NCBI GenBank assembly: GCA_021798375.1
Contig: JAJZHU010000170.1
Coordinates: 1-5,501 of the forward strand
Length of the DNA stretch: 5,501 nucleotides
DNA from: Pseudomonadota bacterium
GTDB lineage: Bacteria; Pseudomonadota; Alphaproteobacteria; Acetobacterales; Acetobacteraceae
Reading direction: 5' to 3'
The notes under the pieces were generated by a model. It saw only the letters and a program-made list of their open reading frames with translations. It was not told where the DNA came from and ran no database searches. This document shows, piece after piece, positions 1-5,501 of the stretch; position 1 is the first letter of the stretch; every line of letters starts with the position of its first letter. A program made the translations under genes and the position numbers.

Positions 1-695
1 GTTACGGTTTCGGCGACGGTGCGTGTGTCCTTTGTCAGAGATATTTTGGCCCCGGCGATGCATTCCGATACCCCGGCGATATCTCCGCTCAGGCTGCCGG
101 CGACGAAGGCTTTGGTGAAGCGGGCGAGATTTTTGTAATAGACGCGCGGGCGGGTGCCCCATTCGGGATGCAGCACTTCGAGCCCTTCGTCTTTGACGAT
201 CCGCTGCATCTCGGCGTCCTCGACATGAACGGTGCGCATGGCTTTGGTCGGGCAAACCTGGCTGCCACGGGTTTTGGTCCAGCCATTGTCGAGCAGATGA
301 GCATCGAACGGCCATGCCTGGGGAAGCTGCTGTTCCTCGTTCCACCAAATGGCGCCGTAGGGACATGATTCGACAAGTTGGCGTTGTCCCTTGGCTTTTT
401 CCGGCACGATGATGACGATCCCGTCCGCGCGCTTTTGCACGGCGCCGTTGCGGGCGGCCTTGAGGCACGGCGCATCGTCGCAATGATTGCAGGTGACCGG
501 AAGATACGACACCTCGACAATCGGGAAGACGCCTTTTTCCCGCTGCACGATGTCGATCCAACGATGGCCCAGCCGCGGCATTCCGGCCGCATAGCCGGGG
601 AAATTATTGTCGAAATATTCGTCGTGGCAGGCCAGCGTGCAGACGTTGCAGTTAAAGCACTTCGCCACGTCGATGATTAAATTCCATTTTTTCAT
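1..695 (-). CDS. Transhydroxylase-type iron-sulfur (beta) subunit, 3' end outside window
   Basis: Translating the minus strand from the ATG at 695 gives 231 residues with no stop up to the window edge, so the gene is partial. Residues 1-150 are a ferredoxin-like electron-transfer module. Cys13, 16, 19 and 23 form C-x2-C-x2-C-x3-C, Cys69, 72 and 77 form C-x2-C-x4-C, Cys111 lies in CPYG and Cys148 in CPTKAM. The stretches FPGYAAGMPRLGHRW (32-46) and RPRVYYKNLARF (182-193) match the small subunit BthL of Pelobacter pyrogallol-phloroglucinol transhydroxylase as I remember it (about 274 residues), so roughly 40 residues are missing. Residues from about 200 begin the C-terminal beta-barrel domain of that family. 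Unlike BthL, the C-x2-C before AHLLD is replaced (Trp128, Asp131) and the Cys before CPTKAM is Gly144, so one of three clusters is probably absent. No signal peptide is seen, so a cytoplasmic location is likely. It follows the alpha gene by 10 bases. The family is clear but the substrate is not. Confidence 0.93.
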   Translation of the reverse strand, partial: MKKWNLIIDVAKCFNCNVCTLACHDEYFDNNFPGYAAGMPRLGHRWIDIVQREKGVFPIVEVSYLPVTCNHCDDAPCLKAARNGAVQKRADGIVIIVPEKAKGQRQLVESCPYGAIWWNEEQQLPQAWPFDAHLLDNGWTKTRGSQVCPTKAMRTVHVEDAEMQRIVKDEGLEVLHPEWGTRPRVYYKNLARFTKAFVAGSLSGDIAGVSECIAGAKISLTKDTRTVAETV

Positions 696-702
696 CGTCC
701 GG

Positions 703-707
703 CCCCT
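703..707 (-). promoter_or_regulatory. Ribosome binding site of the beta subunit, overlapping the alpha stop codon
   Basis: On the minus strand AGGGG lies 7 bases before the beta ATG and shares bases with the TAG stop of the alpha gene. This fixes the beta start at 695 and suggests translational coupling, which would keep the two subunits in balance. Confidence 0.75.
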
Positions 708-3700
708 ATTCGAATTCATAAGGCGCAGCGTGCGCCAGAACTTTGTCGTTGCGCGGCTCGGTCCGCACGATGGCGGGAGCGGGGCGAAGTTCGCCCGAGC
801 CGTCCCACAATTCGATCTGAACCAGGCAGGAATTGGCCGCCGTTCCGGTGACTTTTCTGGCGATGGAACGCTTGGGGGTAAGTTGGTTGACGCAGCCGCC
901 GCGATCGACCGAATAGCCAGGCTCGCCGATCGGGTCGTAAACGGCCGAGGATTCGTAGGAATGCACCACGCCCCTGGGCAGACGGTTGGTGACATGCGCC
1001 GCGCACACCACCGCGCCGCGATCGTTGAACACCCGCATCAGATCGTGCTGCTTGATTCCGCGCGCGGCGGCATCCTCGGCGTTGACGCGCATGATCCAGT
1101 AATAATAGCCGTCTATCTTGACGCGATGTTCCGCGATGTCGTTGACGGCGCTTTGCTTGCCGTCGCTTAGGGTGTGGTAGCTGAAACGCGAATGTGGCGA
1201 GATCATTTGCAGCGGATAGCGGTCGTAATTTTCCGTGCCGGGACCTTCCCACGAACGGAAATAGCGTACGATGGGCGGGCGTTCGGGATCTTCGGCGTCG
1301 AAACGCTTTAGGCTGGAACACTCGAATTCGAACTTACCCGTCTGCGTCTGCAAACCTTCGAGATACTCCTGGGAGTAATCGCCGGGCAGCGGATGCGGCT
1401 CGGGCACGTTCTTCTTCTTGCCTTCATAGAACCAGCGCAAGCCGACGGGATCGCGGTGCTTTTCATCCAGCGCGGGAACCACGTAATAGCCTTTTTTGAG
1501 GAACTTCTTCCACGAGATGCGCGACGGCAGATCCGAGGCATCGAACATGCGCTTGACCCAATCGAGTTCGGTCATGCCTTCCGAGAAATACGCGCTGAGG
1601 CCTAGGCGTTCGCTGATTTCAAGGAAGATCTGATAATCCGATTTCGATTCGCCCATCGGCTCGATGCATTTATGCTGCAACAGAATGACACGATGGTTCA
1701 TCTGGGTCTGGCCGTGCAGCGCATAGCCGCCGGTGCCGCCGATCTCGCTGATGTCCCAGCGTTCCCAATTGGTGCAGGCGGGCAGCAGGATGTCGGCGAA
1801 TTTGGCTTCGCCTTCGAGCCAGATGGATTGATTGACCACGAACGGCAGCTTGTCGGTGCGGTAGGCCTTAACGTAGCGATTGGTGTCGGTCATGGTGCCG
1901 ATCGAGGCGCCGCCGTATTTATAAAGGATCTGCACCGGGGCGTGGCCGGCCTTGGGATAGCTGAATTTCTGGAACTGTCCTTCGATGCTTTTGCCGATCC
2001 AGGGGTATCCCTCGGTCTTGCCATCGAGAATGGCTTCGGGGATGCGCAGGCGCGGCACCGATTGCGACGATGGGTTCGAGGTCAGTAGATGCGGCATCCG
2101 CTGATAGAGGCTGATCGACGAACCGGTGCCTTCCAGATCGCCCGAAATGCCGCCATCGGAATAGCCGGGGAAGTAAAAGCGGATGTCGATCGGCGTGCCC
2201 CATTGGAGATGCCCGAAATTGACGCCAGGACGGCCAATGCCCTGCATCGCCATCAAACAGGCCAGCGTGCGCGCCCACTGAATGCCGGTGGCCGAGCGGC
2301 AGGCGCCGCCGTGGCCGTTGCCCCATCCACCCGCGCCAAGATAGGTCTTTTTCTTGCCCCACTGCCGCGCCAGCGCGCGGACTTCCCGTGCCGGAACGCC
2401 GGTTTCGGCCTCTTGCCATTCCGGCGTCTTGGGAACGCCGTCGTCCTCGCCCAGCACATGCTTGGCCCAAAGGTCGAAACCGACCGAGCGATCGGCGACG
2501 AATTTTTTGTCGTAAAGACCCTCGGTCATCCAGACATAGGCGATGGCGAAGGCCATGGCCGAATCGGTGCCGGGCTTGGGGGCGAACCATTTGCCGCCCA
2601 ACAGGGCCGCGGTGTGATTGAAATAGGGGTCGATGTGGACGATCTCGATGCCAAGCTCGGCCAGCCACTGACGCCGGGAGGTTCCCTCGAACGCGCCATA
2701 GGAGCCGCTGGTGGTTTCCGGATCGGCCGACCAGAACACCACCATCTCGGCTTCCTTGAGCAGATCCTCGACGCAGCTATAGGTCTCGGGCTGCCCCAGG
2801 CGCATGCTGTAGCCATAGTGGTGCGAAGCGCCCCAATACCAGCCTTCCCAGCTATCGGGATTGTGGATCACGTGGGTGTGGCCGATGGCGTTGAAGAAGC
2901 GATAGGCGGTGCTGAGGTAATAGCCGATGTTGCCCCAGGTGTGATGCGAGCCATGGTTGGCCATGATCGCACCTTGCCCGAATTCGCGTTTCACCCGCTT
3001 GATTTCGTTGGAAACGATGTCCAGCGCCTCGTCCCAACTGATGCGCTCGTAACCCGAAATGCCGCGATTTTCGCAATTGCGCTCGCCGTTGGGATCGAAA
3101 TCGACCCGTTTCATCGGGTAGAGCAGCCGGTCGGGCGATAAGAGGGTGGATTTCGAGCACATGGTGTGCGGCGCCACCGTGGCCATGCGCGGCGGGGAGA
3201 ATGTTTTGCCGCGCGCCTTGATGGTCCAGGACGGCGCGTCTTCGTCGGTGAATTCGATCGGCGTCATGCGGATGATCTTGTCATCCTTGACATAGCAAAA
3301 CAGCGGGCCGCCGTTGGTGTGGGTGACAAAACGCCGGGTGCCGTCCTTCATGGGCAGGCCGAATTCCAACCCCTGCTGCTTCATGATCATGAGGGTCTGG
3401 GCGAACCAGATCGTCAGTGCTTCGGGGCCGGTCATGTTGAGGTGGAAATTCTTGATCGCCTCGATCTGGGCCAACTGATCGATCGGTGGAATCAGCAGCG
3501 ACACCGCCAGTTCCGCCGAGGTGAAGGTCATGCAGATGTCGGGGTTGGGGTGAATGCCCCGCCCGGAGATGATCTTGCCGTTGCGAAAGGTAAAATGCCG
3601 CCCGACGCTATCGTCGGTGACCTTCATCTGCGCGGTAAAATTCTTTTCCTTGAGCCGCTTGGCAAATGCGGGATAGCGAATCGCCTGAATTCGCAGCGCC

Positions 3701-3750
3701 TGCAGCAATCCATACAGCAAAACCGATAATTTTGTCGCGGCCAAGGCCAT
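706..3750 (-). CDS. Pyrogallol-phloroglucinol transhydroxylase-like molybdopterin (alpha) subunit with N-terminal SCP2-like domain
   Basis: A 1014-residue catalytic subunit of the DMSO reductase superfamily (bis-MGD molybdenum). From residue 146 on ([20 protein letters not shown]) it follows the large subunit AthL of Pelobacter TH, which is about 875 residues. HNPDSWEGW (296-304) carries the predicted Mo ligand Ser300 with catalytic Asp299. His269, Tyr277, Tyr530 (FYFPGY) and Tyr676 match TH His144, Tyr152, Tyr404 and Tyr560. The dinucleotide-binding C-terminal domain covers about 845-980. The region ahead of the core has one cysteine (Cys198), so no N-terminal [4Fe-4S] cluster is expected, as in TH. 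There is no twin-arginine signal, so it is probably cytoplasmic. Residues 26-125 look like an SCP2 lipid-binding fold, absent from TH. The C-terminus runs about 25 residues longer than TH. The start at 3750 is preferred because GGAGAG lies 7 bases upstream; the ATG at 3819 has no such site. Alternatives include a resorcinol-hydroxylase-like or other phenol-hydroxylating enzyme. Confidence 0.92.
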   Translation of the reverse strand: MALAATKLSVLLYGLLQALRIQAIRYPAFAKRLKEKNFTAQMKVTDDSVGRHFTFRNGKIISGRGIHPNPDICMTFTSAELAVSLLIPPIDQLAQIEAIKNFHLNMTGPEALTIWFAQTLMIMKQQGLEFGLPMKDGTRRFVTHTNGGPLFCYVKDDKIIRMTPIEFTDEDAPSWTIKARGKTFSPPRMATVAPHTMCSKSTLLSPDRLLYPMKRVDFDPNGERNCENRGISGYERISWDEALDIVSNEIKRVKREFGQGAIMANHGSHHTWGNIGYYLSTAYRFFNAIGHTHVIHNPDSWEGWYWGASHHYGYSMRLGQPETYSCVEDLLKEAEMVVFWSADPETTSGSYGAFEGTSRRQWLAELGIEIVHIDPYFNHTAALLGGKWFAPKPGTDSAMAFAIAYVWMTEGLYDKKFVADRSVGFDLWAKHVLGEDDGVPKTPEWQEAETGVPAREVRALARQWGKKKTYLGAGGWGNGHGGACRSATGIQWARTLACLMAMQGIGRPGVNFGHLQWGTPIDIRFYFPGYSDGGISGDLEGTGSSISLYQRMPHLLTSNPSSQSVPRLRIPEAILDGKTEGYPWIGKSIEGQFQKFSYPKAGHAPVQILYKYGGASIGTMTDTNRYVKAYRTDKLPFVVNQSIWLEGEAKFADILLPACTNWERWDISEIGGTGGYALHGQTQMNHRVILLQHKCIEPMGESKSDYQIFLEISERLGLSAYFSEGMTELDWVKRMFDASDLPSRISWKKFLKKGYYVVPALDEKHRDPVGLRWFYEGKKKNVPEPHPLPGDYSQEYLEGLQTQTGKFEFECSSLKRFDAEDPERPPIVRYFRSWEGPGTENYDRYPLQMISPHSRFSYHTLSDGKQSAVNDIAEHRVKIDGYYYWIMRVNAEDAAARGIKQHDLMRVFNDRGAVVCAAHVTNRLPRGVVHSYESSAVYDPIGEPGYSVDRGGCVNQLTPKRSIARKVTGTAANSCLVQIELWDGSGELRPAPAIVRTEPRNDKVLAHAAPYEFE

Positions 3751-3757
3751 GTCACGT

Positions 3758-3763
3758 CTCTCC
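3758..3763 (-). promoter_or_regulatory. Ribosome binding site deciding the alpha subunit start
   Basis: GGAGAG on the minus strand, 7 bases before the ATG at 3750. The in-frame ATG at 3819 would add 23 residues (beginning [12 protein letters not shown]) but is preceded by CCCGTCATTCA, which lacks a Shine-Dalgarno, so 3750 is the more likely start. Confidence 0.7.
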
Positions 3764-3830
3764 GTATATCCATCGGCTTTCGTTTCGCTCGTTGTGAGAA
3801 CGACGCGCGGGGCCAACATTGAATGACGGG

Positions 3831-3836
3831 AGTATA
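3831..3836 (-). promoter_or_regulatory. Candidate -10 element of the alpha-beta operon
   Basis: TATACT on the minus strand is close to the TATAAT consensus and would start transcription near 3824, giving a leader of about 75 bases before the 3750 start. No good -35 is seen at 16-18 bases upstream (TCAAAC at 3854-3859 is poor), which would fit a promoter that needs an activator. This is inference from sequence alone. Confidence 0.4.
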
Positions 3837-3873
3837 TCGGATCGCTGTTCTGTGTTTGATGCCAAGAATTCTC

Positions 3874-3900
3874 TTATTGATCGCTTTTTGCGATCAATAA
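3874..3900. promoter_or_regulatory. Perfect 27-bp inverted repeat, likely operator (LysR-type geometry)
   Basis: Arms TTATTGATCGC and GCGATCAATAA are perfect complements around a TTTTT centre. The inner part reads ATC, nine bases, GAT, which also satisfies T-N11-A, the geometry known for LysR-type regulators. Its centre (3887) lies about 63 bp upstream of the start predicted from the TATACT at 3831-3836, where LysR-type recognition sites usually sit. Neither strand has a T-run right after the second arm, so an intrinsic terminator is unlikely. The half sites TTGAT and ATCAA resemble FNR halves, but their spacing (11 instead of 4) does not fit. Confidence 0.55.
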
Positions 3901-3922
3901 CGGGGCAATTTCATGCGCCACC

Positions 3923-3972
3923 AGAGCACGTTCGGATCACGTTGAACCACATGCGTGCGACGAACGTGCTCT
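3923..3972. repeat. REP-like intergenic palindrome (AGAGCACGTTCG type)
   Basis: Two perfect 12-base arms, AGAGCACGTTCG (3923-3934) and CGAACGTGCTCT (3961-3972), enclose 26 bases. The terminal AGAGCAYG/CRTGCTCT signature is typical of short dispersed intergenic palindromes in Alphaproteobacteria, from general memory. A run of seven T follows at 3982-3988 on the plus strand, but no plus-strand gene ends here, so a terminator role is doubtful. It may shape the 3' end of the lexA transcript. Confidence 0.6.
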
Positions 3973-3990
3973 AGCTTCTTGTTTTTTTAC

Positions 3991-4037
3991 GCATGATTCA
4001 CGCCTACGTGTCATTCAACCTGCGGCGATCATGCTCT
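3991..4037. repeat. Second, degenerate REP-like palindrome overlapping the lexA stop
   Basis: GCATGAT (3991-3997) pairs with ATCATGC (4028-4034). The right end GATCATGCTCT (4027-4037) resembles the AGAGCATGATC repeat family and runs into the lexA TAG stop (4036-4038). The left arm has decayed, so this looks like an old copy lying beside the intact palindrome at 3923-3972. Confidence 0.4.
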
Positions 4038-4758
4038 AATGATATTGCCGCAGCAGCGCCACCAGGCGGCCCTGTAATTTGACCCGATCGGCCGGGAAAA
4101 TCCGGGTTTTCATGGTTTGGTTGGCAGGTTCCAGCGCGACCGAGGCGCCACGGCGGCGCAGACGTTTGAGCGTGACTTCGTCATCATCGATCAAAGCCAC
4201 CACGATCTGACCATTTTCTGCCTGCTCACCGCGGCGAATGATCACTGTGTCGCCGTCGTAAATCCCAGCCTCGATCATCGATTCGCCTGAAACCTCGAGC
4301 GCGTAATGCTCGCCGGAGCCAAGCAGGCTGGCGGGGATATCGATTTGTCGCGTGATGTCGGCGACTGCCTTGATGGGCAGGCCGGCAGCAATGCGGCCAT
4401 AAAGCGGCAGCGCAATGGTGTTGTCCTGGGCTTCGGGGGCGGGTTTGGCCAGGGCGGGGCGAGGGCCAAATTCGCCTTTGATCACATTGCCGTTGATGGC
4501 CGAGTCTGCGGCAACTTCGCTGACCGCAGGAAGGGTTGCGGGATCGCCGGGCAGGCGCACGACTTCGAGCGCGCGGGCACGATGGCGGCGGCGGAGCAGA
4601 AATCCGCGTTCTTCCAATGCCGAGATCAGCCGGTGGATGCCGGATTTTGACTTTAGATCCAGCGCGTCCTTCATTTCTTCGAAGCTGGGAGAAAATCCGG
4701 TTCTTTTAAGATGCGCATCAATGAAGATTAGCAGTTCGTGCTGTTTGCGAGTCAACAT
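4036..4758 (-). CDS. lexA: LexA repressor (SOS regulator, self-cleaving)
   Basis: A 240-residue LexA. Residues 1-70 form the winged helix-turn-helix DNA-binding domain ([18 protein letters not shown], then [31 protein letters not shown]). Residues about 72-115 are a linker longer than in E. coli LexA (202 residues), as is common in Alphaproteobacteria. The C-terminal S24-type latent protease domain has the cleavage bond Ala125-Gly126 in GRIAAGLPI, the nucleophile Ser160 in SGESM and the general base Lys198 in TLKRL, so autocleavage with RecA filaments should work. It represses DNA-repair genes and normally itself. AAGGAG lies 10 bases before the ATG, and a candidate operator overlaps its promoter at 4834-4848. 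No SulA- or ImuA-type gene follows; the next gene in the same direction is the Mo-enzyme operon 285 bases on, with its own probable promoter. Divergently, an rRNA operon begins. Confidence 0.97.
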   Translation of the reverse strand: MLTRKQHELLIFIDAHLKRTGFSPSFEEMKDALDLKSKSGIHRLISALEERGFLLRRRHRARALEVVRLPGDPATLPAVSEVAADSAINGNVIKGEFGPRPALAKPAPEAQDNTIALPLYGRIAAGLPIKAVADITRQIDIPASLLGSGEHYALEVSGESMIEAGIYDGDTVIIRRGEQAENGQIVVALIDDDEVTLKRLRRRGASVALEPANQTMKTRIFPADRVKLQGRLVALLRQYH

Positions 4759-4768
4759 GACACGGTGG

Positions 4769-4774
4769 CTCCTT
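4769..4774 (-). promoter_or_regulatory. Ribosome binding site of lexA
   Basis: AAGGAG on the minus strand, 10 bases before the ATG at 4758. It supports this start, which also gives the canonical N-terminus MLTRKQ. Confidence 0.7.
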
Positions 4775-4810
4775 GGCGTGGAACGGCTTAGATGAGTTGA
4801 TTAACGTGCT

Positions 4811-4839
4811 GATATTGCGGTGTATGGCGTGGGGAACAA
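4811..4839 (-). promoter_or_regulatory. Candidate lexA promoter
   Basis: On the minus strand TTGTTC (4834-4839) and AATATC (4811-4816) are separated by 17 bases. This would give a start near 4804 and a leader of about 46 bases. The -35 lies inside the candidate LexA box, which suits autorepression. The -10 is weak against consensus. Confidence 0.45.
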
Positions 4840-4848
4840 ATCGGAAAC
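4834..4848 (-). promoter_or_regulatory. Candidate SOS box (LexA operator) of lexA
   Basis: The minus strand reads GTTT-N7-GTTC (GTTTCCGATTTGTTC), one mismatch from the alphaproteobacterial LexA consensus GTTC-N7-GTTC. It overlaps the predicted -35, as expected for autorepression. A second one-mismatch site, GTTC-N7-GATC on the plus strand at 4857-4871, lies close by and could be an alternative or an auxiliary half site. Confidence 0.5.
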
Positions 4849-4871
4849 TGCTGGATGTTCTACATTTGATC

Positions 4872-5122
4872 TCATGGCCCGTCAAGCGCCGCGTTTGAAA
4901 ATGGAATGCTTCGGTTTCGTGGCCACAATGTACCGCGGAGGCGATGTCTCTCGCGCGTAAATGTTGGCAGCGCATAGGTAAATTCTAAACAAATTGAAAG
5001 ATTTGGCGGGTGTCGTGATGTCTCAATCTGCGCCGATTTTTCTTTCGGCGTAAAAATGGCGGTTAAGCAGCGGTTGGCATGGGATGCGGGCATCCGGGTA
5101 CGAATTTTCCGCAAAAAGCTTC
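4872..5122. other. Intergenic region between the divergent lexA and rRNA promoters; no convincing gene
   Basis: No open frame here has a plausible ribosome site together with a recognisable protein. Two structures are visible. A hairpin has arms CGCCGA (5031-5036) and TCGGCG (5045-5050) around a T-rich loop, without a following T-run. An inverted repeat GGATGC-GG-GCATCC lies at 5082-5095. The last part, 5101-5120, is AT-rich (AATTTT, AAAAAG) just upstream of the rRNA -35 and may act as an UP element. Confidence 0.5.
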
Positions 5123-5151
5123 TTGACGGTATGTCTGTGTTTGATTAGAAG
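5123..5151 (+). promoter_or_regulatory. rRNA-type promoter
   Basis: TTGACG (5123-5128) and TAGAAG (5146-5151) are 17 bases apart and are followed by GCCCGTTCACCGC. This TTGACG, TAGAA, GCCCG-TCACCGC arrangement is the form I know from alphaproteobacterial rRNA operons, with a GC-rich discriminator expected to make it growth-rate and ppGpp responsive. Direction and position fit the boxA-bearing leader downstream. The call rests on recalled similarity, not on a search. Confidence 0.7.
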
Positions 5152-5501
5152 CCCGTTCACCGCAGCGGACTGGTTGGTTGACTGGTTTGGATGTGTCTGA
5201 TAGCTTTTTTGCCCTTCTGGTAGGTGGGGGTTCCTGAGAGAGATCGGGCGGATAGGTTGGATTATTCCTTTAAGGGGAAGGATCCGGCTAGAGTATCTGT
5301 CTGTTTTTTAGTGGGGATGGATCTTTGACAATTACATCTGGATGGAAGGGATACGCTGACGGCGTCCTTGGGTTTACGTTGTGAGACGTGGGCTGTTTTG
5401 GTTAGGTTGATAGTGGATGCATACTCTTATGCTATGCTTTCTGCCTGGCTAGGTGGGGCGTTGGTTGAGTGTATCTTTTAGTGAGATATACGTTGAGATT
5501 A
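5152..5501 (+). ncRNA. rRNA operon leader transcript (pre-16S), running off the right edge
   Basis: This is 350 bases of GT-rich, gene-less sequence unlike the coding regions to the left. It contains a boxA-like site and then GGAAGGGATACGCTGACGGC (5344-5363), resembling the stretch usually found ahead of 16S genes in Alphaproteobacteria. The 16S start (TGAGAGTTTGATCCTGGCTC or similar) is not present, so the mature gene lies beyond 5501. A hairpin GTGTATCT/AGATATAC near 5468-5492 may belong to the 5' strand of the RNase III processing stem, but its partner would lie after 16S and cannot be seen. Confidence 0.65.
5319..5330 (+). promoter_or_regulatory. boxA antitermination site of the rRNA leader
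   Basis: GGATCTTTGACA matches the E. coli rRNA boxA TGCTCTTTAACA at 9 of 12 positions and is followed by ATT, as in many rRNA leaders. In RNA it would bind NusB-NusE to make RNA polymerase resistant to Rho termination. Its TTGACA core imitates a -35, but no good -10 follows. Confidence 0.65.

Noticed and set aside
2851..2853. Possible selenocysteine or cysteine Mo ligand
   Set aside because: The codon is AGC (Ser300), matching the serine ligand of the transhydroxylase family.
2089..3141. Long plus-strand open frame of 350 codons
   Set aside because: It is antisense to the alpha gene, which has clear motifs in its own frame. The long frame follows from GC-rich codon use on the other strand; the same holds for the other plus-strand frames within 168-3729.
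3751..3819. Upstream in-frame ATG at 3819 extending the alpha subunit by 23 residues
   Set aside because: No Shine-Dalgarno precedes it, while GGAGAG sits at the right distance before the ATG at 3750, and the candidate -10 at 3831-3836 would leave it almost no leader.
3854..3872. Sigma-54 promoter from TTGGCA on the minus strand
   Set aside because: The required GC at -12 is missing; the expected place reads ACAG.
3930..3944. SOS-box-like GTTC-N7-GTTG
   Set aside because: It lies inside the REP-like palindrome, has a mismatch and is not at a promoter, so it is likely chance.
3923..3988. Intrinsic terminator (stem plus seven T on the plus strand)
   Set aside because: No plus-strand gene ends upstream, the loop is 26 bases, and the T-run starts 9 bases after the stem. 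On the minus strand, where lexA is read, no T-run follows.
4718..5114. Two minus-strand frames of 80-85 codons upstream of lexA
   Set aside because: They overlap the lexA promoter and start region, show no recognisable domain, and lack convincing ribosome sites.
5325..5354. TTGACA as the -35 of a second promoter
   Set aside because: It is the core of the boxA-like site, and no good -10 follows at 16-18 bases.

Overview
The window looks like a piece of an alphaproteobacterial chromosome, probably a Rhodospirillales-type organism. This is inferred from three things: a LexA with an extended linker and a GTTC-N7-GTTC type operator, AGAGCAYG-type intergenic palindromes, and an rRNA leader of alphaproteobacterial style. 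It holds three protein genes, all on the minus strand, plus the start of an rRNA operon pointing out of the window on the plus strand.

Layout from left to right. (1) 1-695 minus: the first 231 residues of an iron-sulfur beta subunit, cut by the left edge. (2) 706-3750 minus: the large molybdopterin alpha subunit. The two genes are 10 bases apart and the beta Shine-Dalgarno overlaps the alpha stop codon, so they form one operon read alpha then beta. Both match the pyrogallol-phloroglucinol transhydroxylase (TH, AthL/BthL) family across their length. (3) 3751-4035: the control region, with a near-consensus -10, a perfect 27-bp inverted repeat with LysR-type geometry, and two REP-like palindromes. 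(4) 4036-4758 minus: lexA, the SOS repressor, with a candidate LexA box over its own -35. (5) 4759-5122: intergenic DNA with no convincing gene. (6) 5123-5501 plus: a strong rRNA-type promoter and a leader with a boxA antitermination site. The 16S gene itself would start beyond the right edge.

The unusual part is the Mo enzyme. The alpha subunit carries about 145 extra N-terminal residues resembling an SCP2-type lipid-binding domain. It keeps the catalytic core of TH (His, Asp, Ser ligand, two Tyr) but changes several pocket residues. The beta subunit has lost three of the four cysteines needed for one [4Fe-4S] cluster. Together these suggest a TH-family enzyme with a different, perhaps hydrophobic phenolic, substrate and a changed electron path. 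The substrate cannot be fixed from this window. Statements about Pelobacter TH rest on recalled sequence and structure, not on an alignment run here.
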